The notes beneath the pieces were generated by a model. It ran no database searches and was not told the origin of the DNA. It was given only the letters and a program-made list of their open reading frames with translations. Shown piece after piece: positions 10,486-21,377 of a stretch of DNA of 25,294 nucleotides (position 1 is the first letter of the stretch; the number at the start of each line of letters is the position of its first letter). Location of the stretch: the NCBI RefSeq assembly GCF_001039355.2, contig NW_019773910.1:1-25294 (forward strand), written 5' to 3'. This stretch comes from Lingula anatina (Eukaryota; Brachiopoda; Lingulata; Lingulida; Lingulidae). A program made the translations under genes and the position numbers.

Positions 10486-12703
10486 CCATCGTGGCTTGCC
10501 TTTTGTCGAACTGCTTTTTGTTTGACGTAATGGCAATACAGAAAGTTCAATGCGTTAGTTGTGGTTTCTTCATGACACACCCCACTTAATCCTTTCAACA
10601 GTCACTGGTAATATCACAGGTGTTTCGGGTCTGTGTTTGCCACATCACTTTTTGTGAGAAAAATCGACTTAAAAAACTTGAAATTTTGTTTTTCTTGTCC
10701 GTGACATTTGGTCCATATTATCCCAAAGTACTACAGGCCTACTAGTGTTTCCTTAAAGGCGGTTATAATATTTTCCTAAAAAGGTTCACCAAAATACAGT
10801 CCATCACATTCCGTTAGGAATTCAATTGAAAAAAAGCAGCATGATTAGATGCACTGATTTTTAAAAGCATGGCCCAACAGTTTTAGAGTGAATTTGACCA
10901 CACAAACTGATTTTGATTTGCCATTTTAAAAATACAACTCTCAGTCATATCTTAGAAATGGTGCAAATGTTTGCTTAGTCCTCAATCATTAATGCGAAAA
11001 TAATGAAGTTTTGTTTGACAAATTTGATATTTTGTTATTCTACAACACTGTAATGGCATCATGATGACATAAGACATATTCTTGAATTAAAGATAATTGT
11101 TTTTAGAGATGAATTATGTGCTAGAGTCAATGGAATTTTCTCACCACGTGGAATACCTAGAAATAAGGCTTTTTTTCAAAAAAGGAAGAAAACCATCATT
11201 CCAACTAAAAGATTAATAAAATAACAAATAAATGATTAAATTGCTCAGAAACCACGTTATGACACACCCTCACTCGTATTCAAATTTGACTGGAACATGT
11301 CAGGATTGGACATTGAATATACTGATATTCTCAAAAGTTTGGTACAAGAAAAATGTCCATACTAACTTTCTTACAAACATAATTTTCACTTCATCAGCAT
11401 ATGAGTTTAATATAAATGTACCGCATACTGGTTTGAGAAAACAATTATGTAAGAATCTAGAAAAATATCAGTTTTCATTTCATAATATTTTCAACAATCT
11501 TTTTCAAACGCCATTGCCATATGCAATCATGCCAACAGCTTGACAAATCACATGATGCCAGGATGATATAATGTACTTACATTTTGCCGGCGTTTGTTCG
11601 GTCCGCCTGTGTCAGAAATGACTGCAGCGAGCGAAAGTAAAGTAAACTGAACGTAGAGAGCACTTTTCTTGTCCTTTGAGATGTACATATATATACATAT
11701 TGTAAAGTTATCTAATTAAATTGTGTAATCCGATGACATTTCCAGTATCGAATGACTAGAACTGACCTATGTCGTCGGGTAAAACTATTGTGTGTCGTCC
11801 TCATTGAACGGGTCGTGACTTGTCATTCTTCAATAGTGTGACCGGGCATCCCTTTTAAGTTATTATTTCACTTAAACTTACGTTATTTTCAAGGTTAAAT
11901 GCATTATTTTAAAGGTTTTTGAACCTGTCACATTGGTGACTTTTATGCACTACATCTTATTCGCCCTTGACCAACACTATAGCCAACCCTACCTTCGACA
12001 TAAAACATGTTAAAAGTTATCACAGGTCGTTTATTTATACGTGACAATTTAAGGACGGTCCGTTTTGCTAAGGACAATTATTATTAAAGTTGCTGTTAAA
12101 AACAAGTGAATTTAAAATTCCAATATATTTAAATAAAGTCAAGTTTTTCTTATAATTCTGCAATTGTATCATTGGATGTATGTACATTAAACTTTTTCAT
12201 ACAGGAGTTACAGGCCTATTCTGTAAATGTGTTTATTTTTATGCTGATATTTTTCTAAATAAGTAATGCAGATATTTCGAGGGAAAAAAAGCAAAAAGTG
12301 GAAATGTTGGGGTCAACGGGATATCAATGAAAATTGTTTTGAATATTAACCCGTAGAAACTGTAAGCAGGACTGGAGACATGGTATTTTAAAGCGCACAC
12401 AGCCGAGGAAACAAAGTTGGCTTGACTGCGGGGTAGCAATATTGTAATTGAAAAATAGTAAGGCCGCATCAAATGAAGTTCAATATTTTAACTGATTTAA
12501 CTGCGCAAGGCTTGATTTTACTACCATAAAGCAAACCACAAATACTGAGATTTTTTGCAGATAAGACGAATATTTTCTTGCCACATATTTCTAAAACGAG
12601 GAACGGTTATAGAAATCTCAAAACAGTCTAAAAGTAAGGACGTAACTGTGCACATTTCTACTTTGCTTCTGAACGTACTCCGCCGCTCATGGTGAAGCGC
12701 AAT

Positions 12704-12777
12704 CAGCGTTCCATGTGTTGCACAACTATCGCAATCACCTCAGCATTCCATGTGTTGCACAACTATCGCAATCACCT
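12704..12777 (+). repeat. 37-bp tandem duplication
   Basis: Positions 12704-12740 and 12741-12777 differ by one base (CAGCG against CAGCA). Each contains CCATGTGTTGCACAACTATC. It lies about 130 bp left of the MITE at 12907. Confidence 0.93.
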
Positions 12778-12906
12778 AAATTACCTATGGTTTCGTTAGC
12801 GCTATTGCAATTATCCATCATTCTGTTGATATTGTGAACATTTTGCAAAATGTATATGTACTGTTGAAACGACGAAATACAATTGTCGTTGAAAAATATT
12901 TTCAAT

Positions 12907-13094
12907 TACGGAAGCCGAATGGTGTCATGTTAAAAAAATTATCTCGAAATTTCGAGGTAGTATCGAGATAACTATTTCGACATAGCTATCTTGAACTTTC
13001 GAGGTAGTATCTCGAAATTTCGACATAGCCGAATGGTGTCATGTTAAAAAAATTTCGACATAATTTTTTAACGTGATACAATTCGGCTTCCGTA
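12907..13094. mobile_element. MITE with about 34-bp terminal inverted repeats and TTCAAT target duplication
   Basis: The left end (12907-12941) begins TACGGAAGCCGAAT. The right end (13061-13094) is its reverse complement with three substitutions and one length difference in an A run. TTCAAT flanks both sides (12901-12906 and 13095-13100), as expected for a target-site duplication. The interior holds palindromic CTCGAAATTTCGAG-type motifs and a second, direct copy of the inner left end at 13028-13054, so it may be a nested or internally duplicated element. There is no coding capacity, so it would have moved with a transposase made elsewhere. The superfamily cannot be fixed from the ends. Confidence 0.75.
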
Positions 13095-13692
13095 TTCAAT
13101 AGACTCATAAAGTTATTTCAAAATAAAGGTCTTTGTTCTGGATGAATTGAAACAATTGAACTGTTCTATAATTGCAAAATACTAACAGCTTTTTAATATT
13201 GGTTTTTCAGAAAAGAAAAAAAAAAAAAACGACAGGATGATCTGTAAATTGGTCGAAACTTCAGGGAGTTTTGTTAACGTCATATTAAAATTTCAAACCT
13301 CTTTAATCCATCTGCACGTGTATTCCCATTCCCATTTCGCAACCATTAACTTCTTTATGTCGTCTATAGTTATATAATACAATTTGAAAAACATTTTCTA
13401 TCTAGACTATTTATATGTCATCGTGACATCCAAGGATAAACAAATACCGACCCTGAGTCAAACATCGGTCACTTCATTCATGTAACTAGACACCTTTTCT
13501 TGAAGTAGACTTTCTTCTTTTTAAACACTGGGTAGAAAATGATAAAGGAGCGTATGGGATAGTGCTTCACGTACCCGTTTCACTTATCATTATTCGTTTT
13601 GTATAAATGAAAAAAACTCAAATTACAGTAAAGTTTAGTAGGGCAGAGTGGCGCAGGTGCAATTCACCTTAATCTCATACTGGGGAATAAGA

Positions 13693-13721
13693 GGGAGGGG
13701 GGGAGGGGGTGGAGGTGGGGG
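13693..13721 (+). repeat. G-quadruplex-capable G tract
   Basis: Four G runs of three or more (13693-13695, 13697-13703, 13705-13709 and 13717-13721) with loops of 1, 1 and 7 nt satisfy the usual quadruplex pattern. Intergenic and adjacent to the 137-bp duplication. Confidence 0.7.
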
Positions 13722-13741
13722 TGGACCAGACCTCAACTAAT

Positions 13742-14018
13742 AATAGCTATAAAATGAAGTCAACACAAATGGAAATTTTTTCTCTCTTAGTTTCTTATCC
13801 CTAGCAGTTTCTCTATACCCTGGGGTGCATTATCGCTCACCAAAAGAAATGCACAAATAAAGTGGACTTTTTCTAAAGTTGAGATAATAAATGAAGTAAA
13901 CTCAAATGCCAATATTTCATATTTCTTAGTTTGTTATCCCTGGCAGTTGCAATCTCTATAACCTGGGATGCATTATCGCTTACAAAAAGCAAAGCACGCA
14001 AAAAGTGCACTATTTCTA
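13742..14018 (+). repeat. Diverged tandem duplication, period about 137 bp
   Basis: Two consecutive segments (about 13742-13878 and 13879-14018) share blocks such as AAATGAAGT, TATCCCTxGCAGTT, CTxGGxTGCATTATCGCT and an AGTGxAC near the end, with substitutions and small gaps. This is an old local duplication with no reading frame. Confidence 0.75.
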
Positions 14019-14019
14019 G

Positions 14020-15480
14020 TGTTGAAAGCCGCAGAAACGGGTAAAATTCAGGCATGTTCGATTCTTTCCTGTCAGCAGAGTTACCACGCCCTTAGTTGTT
14101 TATCGATATTCTCTTTAAAAATCTAGATATACACTTATTGTGAAAGCTCGAATGTTTAGTCTCTACATGTACTTTTGTATTTATTTTTACCACTCTTCCC
14201 GAATGTCTTTTTCAAACATTTTTCAGTTCAAATAAAATGGGTCACCTTCCAGGTTGGCAGTGCATCTTTATAGGTGCAGTAAACAAATTAAGGTAAAGCA
14301 TCAGTTATGTTTCAGCCACATTTGTATCCATCCACACATAAAAAACCCAGATAAAAACAAGTGTGACATGAATGCCGTGCCATGATATTATACAAACAAC
14401 ACGTAAACAGCGACCAAAATTGCACAAAACTTGCTCAATCTACTCACCTCTGATGTCTTCCCACGTCATCCGCAGTAATATGAGAAAATGTGGTATCTGG
14501 TCGAAGGCGTAGATGATAATAAACTATAAGGGAATGTTATTAACCCGAGGAGGGAAGGTTAGCGTTGAGGACATCAGTTTAAAAATACGTGTGGGGACTT
14601 AGTTGCACTTGTCCTTAAATGCCTTGTTTATGTCCTTAAAAAACTAATTTATACTCACAGTTTTACATTATACATTGCTGTGCACTTTTGTCACCTTGAT
14701 TGTTATTGGATGGGCAATTTGCAAGCGGGTATTTTGATATCATAAGGCAACGAAGACATGGAGGCATTGCGTTTATCCTTAGTTCAACTTCTTGTTATAT
14801 CAAACCAATCTTTTTTACTTTCATTTTGTATATTTAACGAGTTTAATTCTTAAGGCTATGCAATCACAAAATAGTTCTCGTGTGGCGAATATTTGAACAT
14901 TCTTTGTTGCAATAATCCACAGCGAACATTAATGCTAAAACAGAGAATGATCTGTGTCAAATGCCGACCATAATAGTTGACTAAAATATCAAAATACGAG
15001 ACTTTAGACGGTTGAGATTCTCGATGGATTTCGACCCAATCGGAATTTAATACCAATCTAAAAGCGTTTGAATATTATTTGAGAAAATAAAAATGGGCCG
15101 TTGAATTTGTAGGTAAAAAATTACCTAAATTGTTTAAAACTATAATTTTAATTAATTGTTTCTATTTCATTATTCTCCAGTATCAGGACGGTTCCAAAAT
15201 CATCGTCAGCTGGTGATGTGCCCACGTAATCTTAACTTTACAATGAAATAGCAACGTTATCACAAGTCCTTAGCTGTGGTAGGCTTCGAGAAACAATCCC
15301 CACTGATGCCTACAAATGATTTATATGTATTTCGTTTGCACTGAAAAAGTTTTTAAAACTAACAAGCTTTTTATTTATAATATTTTTTCAAAAGTAAATT
15401 AATAAAAAACATTTTAAAGGAAAAACAAAACTACTTCCGTCTAATTAAAGATACGGTGCTAGACACCAGATTCTCTATTA
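14020..15480. other. Intergenic region, no feature seen
   Basis: AT-rich sequence with short random frames only. I see no exon with both splice signals, no RNA gene and no clear repeat between the 137-bp duplication and the interspersed repeat at 15481. Confidence 0.5.
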
Positions 15481-15514
15481 GGCCACGCTTTTTTATTTTT
15501 ATGGATGACATCCT
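15481..15514 (+). repeat. Interspersed repeat segment, inverted copy of 17875-17910
   Basis: Inverted partner of the segment at 17875-17910. Just downstream, AAAATCGGTGCG also recurs in the 175-bp repeat but in direct orientation, so the element has been rearranged. No coding function is supported. Confidence 0.8.
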
Positions 15515-15621
15515 CTGGGTACCCCAAAATCGGTGCGAGAGGGCGAAAACAAAATACTGCATAAGTAAAGAAATGCTGTCAGTACACAGCTGGAAACACA
15601 AATTTTACCACAGAAACACGA

Positions 15622-15921
15622 ATCAAACTAACAATATGTCTTTATCCATGCTCTCAAAATATTAAAGCATTGCGAATACTTCGTAGAAATGTAAAAAAAA
15701 GTCACAAATAAATATACTTCATGTTACCAAATCTATTCAAGGTTATTTCATGCATTTTGTTGGTATAGCAATTAATAAAACAAATATCAAACAAACAGTG
15801 TGTCTTTATTTGTATTCTCAGAATATTAAAGCACTTTGAACATTTCACAGAAATGTTTAAAAAATGATGCAAAGATATGCTTAATAGGGCCTACTACCAA
15901 ATCTATTAAAGGTCATTTCGG
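15622..15921 (+). repeat. Diverged tandem duplication, period about 164 bp
   Basis: Segments 15622-15752 and 15786-15921 share ATCAAACxAACA, TGTCTTTAT, TCTCxxAATATTAAAGCA, CAGAAATGT/TAGAAATGT and ACCAAATCTATT in the same order with many substitutions. Non-coding. Confidence 0.75.
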
Positions 15922-16248
15922 ACGATGCCATTTTGTCTACTTCGACTCACACGCAGCAGCCAAACTGTCAGGTGGCCTGTCCGACCTTCAGCCCACCAAA
16001 TACCTCGACGCCCTTGTCGACCCTTTTTTCGCTACAGAAAACCTTGTATGTGCTGCTTTGTACAGAATGTCACAGAAATTTTTCGGGCGATAATCGCTGG
16101 CTGCCGCCAGCCTTTCGCATAATTGTAAAAAGGTGATATCTCCATGCCCAATATCAATGGCATACCAATCCAAAACGACGGCACCCGTTCTCTTTATGAC
16201 TTTTATTGTAGTGTAATTTGAAAGTAACATCCCCAGAAATGCACTGCA

Positions 16249-16280
16249 TGACGTCACGCTTAGCCCACTGCGCATGCGTG
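16249..16280 (+). promoter_or_regulatory. CRE and NRF1-like motifs in a GC-richer patch
   Basis: The palindrome TGACGTCA (16249-16256) is followed by TGCGCATGCGTG (16269-16280), close to the NRF1 consensus. The surrounding 15.9-16.3 kb is richer in GC and CpG than its flanks. Such motif pairs are typical of housekeeping promoters, but no transcribed exon is evident on either side. Confidence 0.3.
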
Positions 16281-17410
16281 CACTTTTAATGAGTTCTTAG
16301 ATTGCCATAGGAAAATGAATGGGTTCGCGATTCGTGGGTAATTCGTGATAATTGACAAACTAACGGCCTGATGCCGATAGACAGCAACTCCTGACCAAAT
16401 ATCGCTAGGGTTTTTAAAAAAATTCTGTTGTACAAACGTACTAAGAAGTTTGCCGTGTATTGCCTAGCCTACCCTCAGCAAAACGCAAATATTTTCAGTA
16501 ATAGTGATTTTAGACGGTAGTTTCACTCAGAAACAAAGGCAAATTAATTCGTTGCCGATAGCACCAGCAGATAGCAGCACCATACAGAGTCTGATTAAAA
16601 ACTTTCATGGCAATTGAAGAACTTTTATCACTGTACAATGGAGTCCAAAAAAAGCACTTAGCACAAATGAAAAACTGCCCAGTGCAAGGCCAAGAATTCA
16701 ATCAGTATTTTCAATCATATTATCAGATTCTGCATAAATTGACTGACAATATCACTACTCAGTATTTAACTAATCTCTTAATCCAAAATTCCTATCATCA
16801 TTTAATAATTATGCAAGATTCTTCTTTCAGATTGCTATTTATTTTAATTTTTAATGCTGCAACTGTTCCAAAATAATCTTGTAGTAAAGGAAAAATGCAA
16901 ATAAGAAGTGGAAGACCAATTTTACCCACATTATTCAATTATTTGAATATAAAAAGAATGAGATCACTATTTAACAAATTAAAATAATCTTTCATGAACT
17001 CTTTCATGAATAACATATTAAACAAAAATAAAAGTTATAAATCAGTGGTAATGGCTTATTCTGGAATATATGACCTCTGCACATCATCAGCACCTGACTT
17101 GGTACAGTATAGTTACTACTCGGATACAGAGTTAGATTTAATAATGTAACAATAAGAACAATATATATTATAATAAACTTCTCTGCACATGTCAGACGCT
17201 TGTTACCATGAACTAACACTACTTGACAATGGGCTGAGCACTTATCACAGAGTCTGTGTGCGATGCCATTGCTGTGGTGTGATTGGCAAGTTGAGTCACG
17301 TGAAGCCCTACTGTAGCGCCCTCGCGTATCGCGTGAATGCTGGGCATTTCTGGCCATGTCCTAGAGATGAATTTGACGGCAAAGCGGCCACATTTCCACG
17401 TGGCGATAAT

Positions 17411-17421
17411 ACGCATGCGCA
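17411..17421. promoter_or_regulatory. NRF1-like palindrome ACGCATGCGCA
   Basis: A near-consensus NRF1 site in a second GC-richer patch (about 17270-17470), which also holds CACGTG near 17298. No adjoining gene was found; it may be an unannotated promoter or a remnant belonging to the neighbouring repeat block. Confidence 0.25.
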
Positions 17422-17486
17422 GAAAGCTCATTTCCTGGCAAATTCAATAACGACGTTTGCGACGGGGCCGTAGCGATAGTCCGAAG

Positions 17487-17532
17487 GTTCATTGGTCCGA
17501 ATATTCACTATAGAACCTTCGGACCAATGAAC
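17487..17532. repeat. 15-bp perfect inverted repeat of the 16-bp TTCGGACCAATGAACC motif
   Basis: GTTCATTGGTCCGAA (17487-17501) and TTCGGACCAATGAAC (17518-17532) are exact complements with a 16-nt loop. The same motif recurs directly in the adjacent 175-bp tandem repeat, so this hairpin marks the left border of that repeat block. Confidence 0.9.
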
Positions 17533-17881
17533 ACTTGATTAAAAAAATCGATGAAAATGGTACCACTTTTCGGACCAATGAACCTTCGGACCAATGAACC
17601 TTCGGACTATCGAGACGCCCTCTTTGCGACAACCGACTTCGGGGGCTGGGGGGGGGGAGTTTTTTTTTTCGGAGAACGGGCGAAAATCGGTGCGCGCGCA
17701 GGATGNCACTTGATTAAAAAAATCGATGAAAATGGTACCACTTTTCGGACCAATGAACCTTCGGACCAATGAACCTTCGGACTATCGAGACGCCCTCTTT
17801 GCGACAACCGACTTCGGGGGCTGGGGGGGGGGGATTTTTTTTTTCGGAGAACGGGCGAAAATCGGTGCGCGCGCAGGATGT
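17532..17881 (+). repeat. Two-copy 175-bp tandem repeat with an ambiguous base at the junction
   Basis: Copy 1 (17532-17706) and copy 2 (17707-17881) are nearly identical, differing mainly in the G and T homopolymers. The single N of the window is at 17706, exactly at the copy junction and opposite a T in copy 2. Each copy contains about 2.6 tandem units of a 16-bp motif TTCGGACCAATGAACC (17569-17584 and 17585-17600 in copy 1), a long G run followed by a T run, and GTGCGCGCGCAGGATG. Copy number may be an assembly estimate. Possibly part of an interspersed element. Confidence 0.9.
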
Positions 17882-17910
17882 CATCCATAAAAATAAAAAA
17901 AAGTGTGGCC
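17875..17910 (-). repeat. Interspersed repeat segment shared with 15481-15514
   Basis: Read on the minus strand, this matches 15481-15514 over about 34 bp, with small differences in the T run and one nearby base: GGCCAC, T-rich stretch, ATGGATGACATCCT. It shows that the DNA to the right of the 175-bp tandem repeat belongs to a dispersed family with another copy 2.4 kb to the left in inverted orientation. Confidence 0.8.
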
Positions 17911-20419
17911 CTAATTCGAAGGCACGGGGCAAAGTTATGCCGTTCCTCGGGCACCTTCCACCGAGAAGCTTTCAATGCTACAATAGTCACACTTCAGAAA
18001 TCGCGATTTTCGATTTCCTTGGTCAGTGTGTCTAAATCTTATCATAACTTAATCCTTATTCACTTACTTGTACGACATCCCCTTTGTCACCCATTTTTAC
18101 TCGGTTTGTCATTCTAAACAGGCTAACGTTTACAAACAGTTTATCGGGTCTTTAGCTCTGTTGCCCTGTATTTTCATGCAAAACACTTTTCACTCTCGAG
18201 TTGTTCTTGATCAGTGTTCTGAGATTTTGCGTAACAACATTTTAATCAATTTTTTTAAAAGGTCCCTTATCTCTACGAGGTGTTGTCCATTTTCCAGTCC
18301 AATATAGAGTAAAAATCGAGACGTTTGTGAATTAATTGAATTTATTAAATGATAAGTTTAAACTGCTCTGTATAACCGAGGTCATCAAAACAGTATGTTT
18401 CCCAACGATTCGAAAAGATACCTCTGATGAATTGAACACTTTCCAGTACGACTGCATTGCTAAAACATTTTGTTCATCTCCAAAGATCTCGTGTGTTTGT
18501 GCATTTCATTTTTGTGCATTTCAAAGACACGTGTTTGGGGAAAGAAAATGGAATTAATGTGGTGATCAAAGTCAAATGGCCACATTTGACTTCAAATGTT
18601 AACATTAAAGACGAAAAAAATAAAGATGAATTGAATTTTAGTCACCACTATCCTGTGCGCGCTCCATATTAAAAGACATTATCTTATCCCCCCCCATCCG
18701 ACCCCTCCCTTTTTACACCAAACGATCTCAATGACCTCTTGTGTCCGAAACAGAGACATAGTTTTGTAAAAAGCCATGACTTAATAAGGCACAGAAGCAC
18801 CATTAGTGTCTTAAGTCACCGGTCAAATGACAGGCTATAATTTCATACTGTTTAATGGGATCAGTAGTTCACGACCCTCTGACCCGGTCAAGCCAATTGA
18901 TGTGGACATGGGCGTGCCAGCCGACCACTGGTGACCACTGATACCCTCTAAATCAGTGCTTTTTGGTAAATGAGCTGGAAAAGGGTAGGACAGGAAAGGG
19001 CAGGGTCATTTGATACAATGTAACGCTTACATAAAAAAAGGCCAGAAATGGTCGAGATTCGTGCCTTTGCCAAGGGGCAACTTTTTACTTCTTCAAATGT
19101 CTTTATTCTAGATTTTGATAATTTTGATTGATTTGTTTTTTTTTTAACTTTTAGAATGGCGACAATTCTCGTGTCGTGAAAATAAAACACGATTGTCTGT
19201 TTTTTTTTTTTAATTGAATCACCTTTTAAAAATCGAATCTCTCCAGAAATGTATGCCAAATACATGTACCTTGCTGTGATTTGTGAAAATGTGACCACAT
19301 TTCTATTCATATTTCCAACTTGCTGTTTTTAATACTTTTTAATAAAGCTCATTTATTTACCTATTCCAGCGCGTATTACTTACCGGTGTCCCACAACGTA
19401 ATTTAATGTTATTTAAAACAGCAAAAAAAGTCCACGTAGTGCACCTTTACCAGTTATCTTTGATAAATAATTATGCATAAAAAGAGGCATTATTTTCATT
19501 TGAGCATAAAGATTTGATATGGAAAAGAAAATATTTAAAATCATATTAAATGCTTATAAAATGAATAAACAAAAATATAAAATATATCGAAAGCCTTAAC
19601 AGTACATATAAGTGCGTTAAAATATTAGCATAACATCATTTACTATAGATATAGAATGAATGAAAAAAATCTTTTTAAGAATAATTTTACTACAAACAAA
19701 CTGTGAAAAACAAGTTCAAGAGATTCCAGGTACAATAACACCTTGTTATTTTGCTGACACACGTGTAAACTGAAAAAGCACCTGATATGCTTGTTTTGAT
19801 GTTCCGAGTCAGCAGAAGTTAGGATTTCAGGGAAACATAACACCAGCAAGGGCAGTGGATAAAACCATTCATTTGACAACGAATTTTTCTAATTGTAAAT
19901 TACGTGGTTTCCTACAATGGGTGAACTTTAAATGCCCTATACTCGTGTATTGAGCCAAAATGAAAATAGTAACTTACAGTTCACAGAGTAGGCATAATTG
20001 AAGTGACCTTCCTGTGTGTTAAATGAATTGGTCAAAGCAGATAGTCGTAGATATTTGGCGGCGTGTTGCTTTCATCTGGACTTCTTCCCCGCACTTACTT
20101 GCACATACATGTTTCACAACAGAAGCAATATTTTTCATCTTAAAAGACTTTCTAAAACTTTCTTGGTGAGATAAGCATGTGAGATTTACATTATTACAAT
20201 ATTTTTACCTGCAACAATTTATAATAACGTCTTTGAAAATTTTAATCCAATTTAACAATTACTATGTATGAATTCGCGGAAGAGTTTCTTTTTTTGCACC
20301 GAAATAAAGTCTGCTTTTTAAAGCCAAGATTTGCGTGACAACTTAAATCTACAGTAAGTAAAGACATTTGGTTAAATTCAAAAACAGGGAGCGTCGACGT
20401 TGTTTTTAAACTTGCCCTC

Positions 20420-20438
20420 ACCTTAATGACTTTAAGGT
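20420..20438. promoter_or_regulatory. Perfect palindrome ACCTTAA-N5-TTAAGGT upstream of CYP26
   Basis: Seven-bp arms with a TGACT spacer, 1.3 kb upstream of the CYP26 start codon. The right arm runs into GGTCG, a partial nuclear-receptor half-site. It has the form of a dimeric binding site, with no identified factor. Confidence 0.25.
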
Positions 20439-20888
20439 CGAAGCAAATAAACAGTTTGAAAATAAACAGATTTGCTGCTGATAAAACGAGACGATGTTAA
20501 TAAGGTGTGTTGTTTATGAGGTAGAGTCAAGTGCATGAAGAGAAAAACGCCATGGCAGTTTGAAAGTGGTGCGTCACATGTCATCATAGCGCGCATCCTT
20601 AAAAGTCTTCAGTGAAACATCTTGAATTTGATCCCTAATTCACGGTCCAGACACGATTAAAAAAAAAGGGATAGGTTCCCTTAGCCTTCGCCTCTGATGA
20701 CAGCAAAGTAACCTACATTTTTGAAAAGTCTCTCTGGTACGCCCACCGCAGGCTCAGCACCGGCGGCGTTTAATGTTACAAAGTTGTCCGGTCATCATAG
20801 GTTGGAAAGATCAAACTAATAAACACTATTGAACTTCAGTGTCATTTACTTACTGGAGATTCTTCACAAATTAGTCGCTTTTTTTTCA

Positions 20889-20943
20889 GGGGAAGGGGGA
20901 AGGGGAAGACAAGAGAAGCAATTCGGGGGTGGGGGTGGGGGGG
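20889..20943 (+). repeat. G-rich tract about 0.8 kb upstream of CYP26
   Basis: Six G runs of four or more occur in 55 bp, in two clusters (20889-20905 and 20925-20943). Quadruplex formation is possible; a regulatory role is speculation. Confidence 0.65.
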
Positions 20944-21226
20944 TAGTACTCGAGTTCTCAGGCATGAATTTCAACGTAATAAAATTCTAAATATGCATTT
21001 TCATTAACTGCTACTTCTTCGCGAATCTTTTTTGTTACTTTAATTATAAATGTATTTCTGGGAAAATGTCTCATAAGTTCACGAATGCTTAACCGTTTCT
21101 CTCCTCACAGGTTTTCCGCGCTGTCCGTCATTTTGCATTATTCGTAAGTTGCTGGGCCTTGCAACTTGCGTAGTTTTTCAGATTCTTCGTAGTTTTTCCA
21201 AATTGTTCTAGAGATGGTACTTAACG

Positions 21227-21232
21227 TATAAA
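21227..21232 (+). promoter_or_regulatory. Possible TATA box for CYP26
   Basis: TATAAA followed by G lies about 495 bp upstream of the CYP26 start codon. Use of this box would place the transcript start near 21255-21260 and give a long 5' leader containing upstream ATGs. The evidence is the motif and position alone, in AT-rich DNA. Confidence 0.2.
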
Positions 21233-21377
21233 GCTAAATAATGGAACGCACTTTCTATCACCTTTACCTGCTTAAAATTAAAACACGAAGGTTTGTTTTA
21301 ATGGTACTGGTGATGGTGACGGCATCTGCTGATGATATTTAAAACATTTTTCCTTTAGTCCTCCCCATAAAATAATT

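Larger units (their letters stand above)
8400..12700. other. Intergenic region upstream of the RING gene
   Basis: Mostly AT-rich and non-coding. It contains octamer motifs near 9.15 kb, an imperfect inverted repeat of GGACACTC near 9045 and 9095, the orphan exon-like ORF at 9831, the (GT)19 run, and the 10469 palindrome. A 103-codon open frame at 11232-11543 has no recognisable feature. The phrase ACACACCCTCACT occurs near 10266 and, as a close variant, 11261, which may reflect an old dispersed repeat. Confidence 0.5.
17911..21226. other. Intergenic region upstream of CYP26
   Basis: No gene is supported. Notable small items are TGACC-C-GGTCA, an everted pair of nuclear-receptor half-sites with AGTTCA 9 bp to its left (18866-18890); a 10-bp tandem GACCACTGGT/GACCACTGAT at 18923-18942; AT-rich sequence at 19.5-19.7 kb; the palindrome at 20420 and the G-rich tract at 20889. 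It is the likely home of distal CYP26 control elements. Confidence 0.45.

Noticed and set aside
11232-11543. A 103-codon open frame on the plus strand.
   Set aside because: Composition follows the local AT bias (many Asn, Phe, Ile, Lys), with no motif and no acceptor/donor pair in frame.
15481-15540. A translated FFIFMDDIL stretch (also at about 17.9 kb on the minus strand) that looks like the reverse-transcriptase (Y/F)xDD box.
   Set aside because: No other reverse-transcriptase motif lies nearby, the frames are short, and the similarity between the sites comes from a shared short DNA repeat containing a T-run.
15836-16275. Several overlapping open frames on both strands.
   Set aside because: Multiple frames open at once are explained by locally higher GC and fewer stops; no single frame has splice support.
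16607-16876. An 89-codon open frame rich in Gln, Leu and Tyr.
   Set aside because: Looks like AT-rich chance sequence; no domain, no neighbouring exon.
17539-17990. Open frames with proline runs over the 175-bp repeat.
   Set aside because: They are translations of the G/C homopolymers and tandem repeat, and they cross an ambiguous base.
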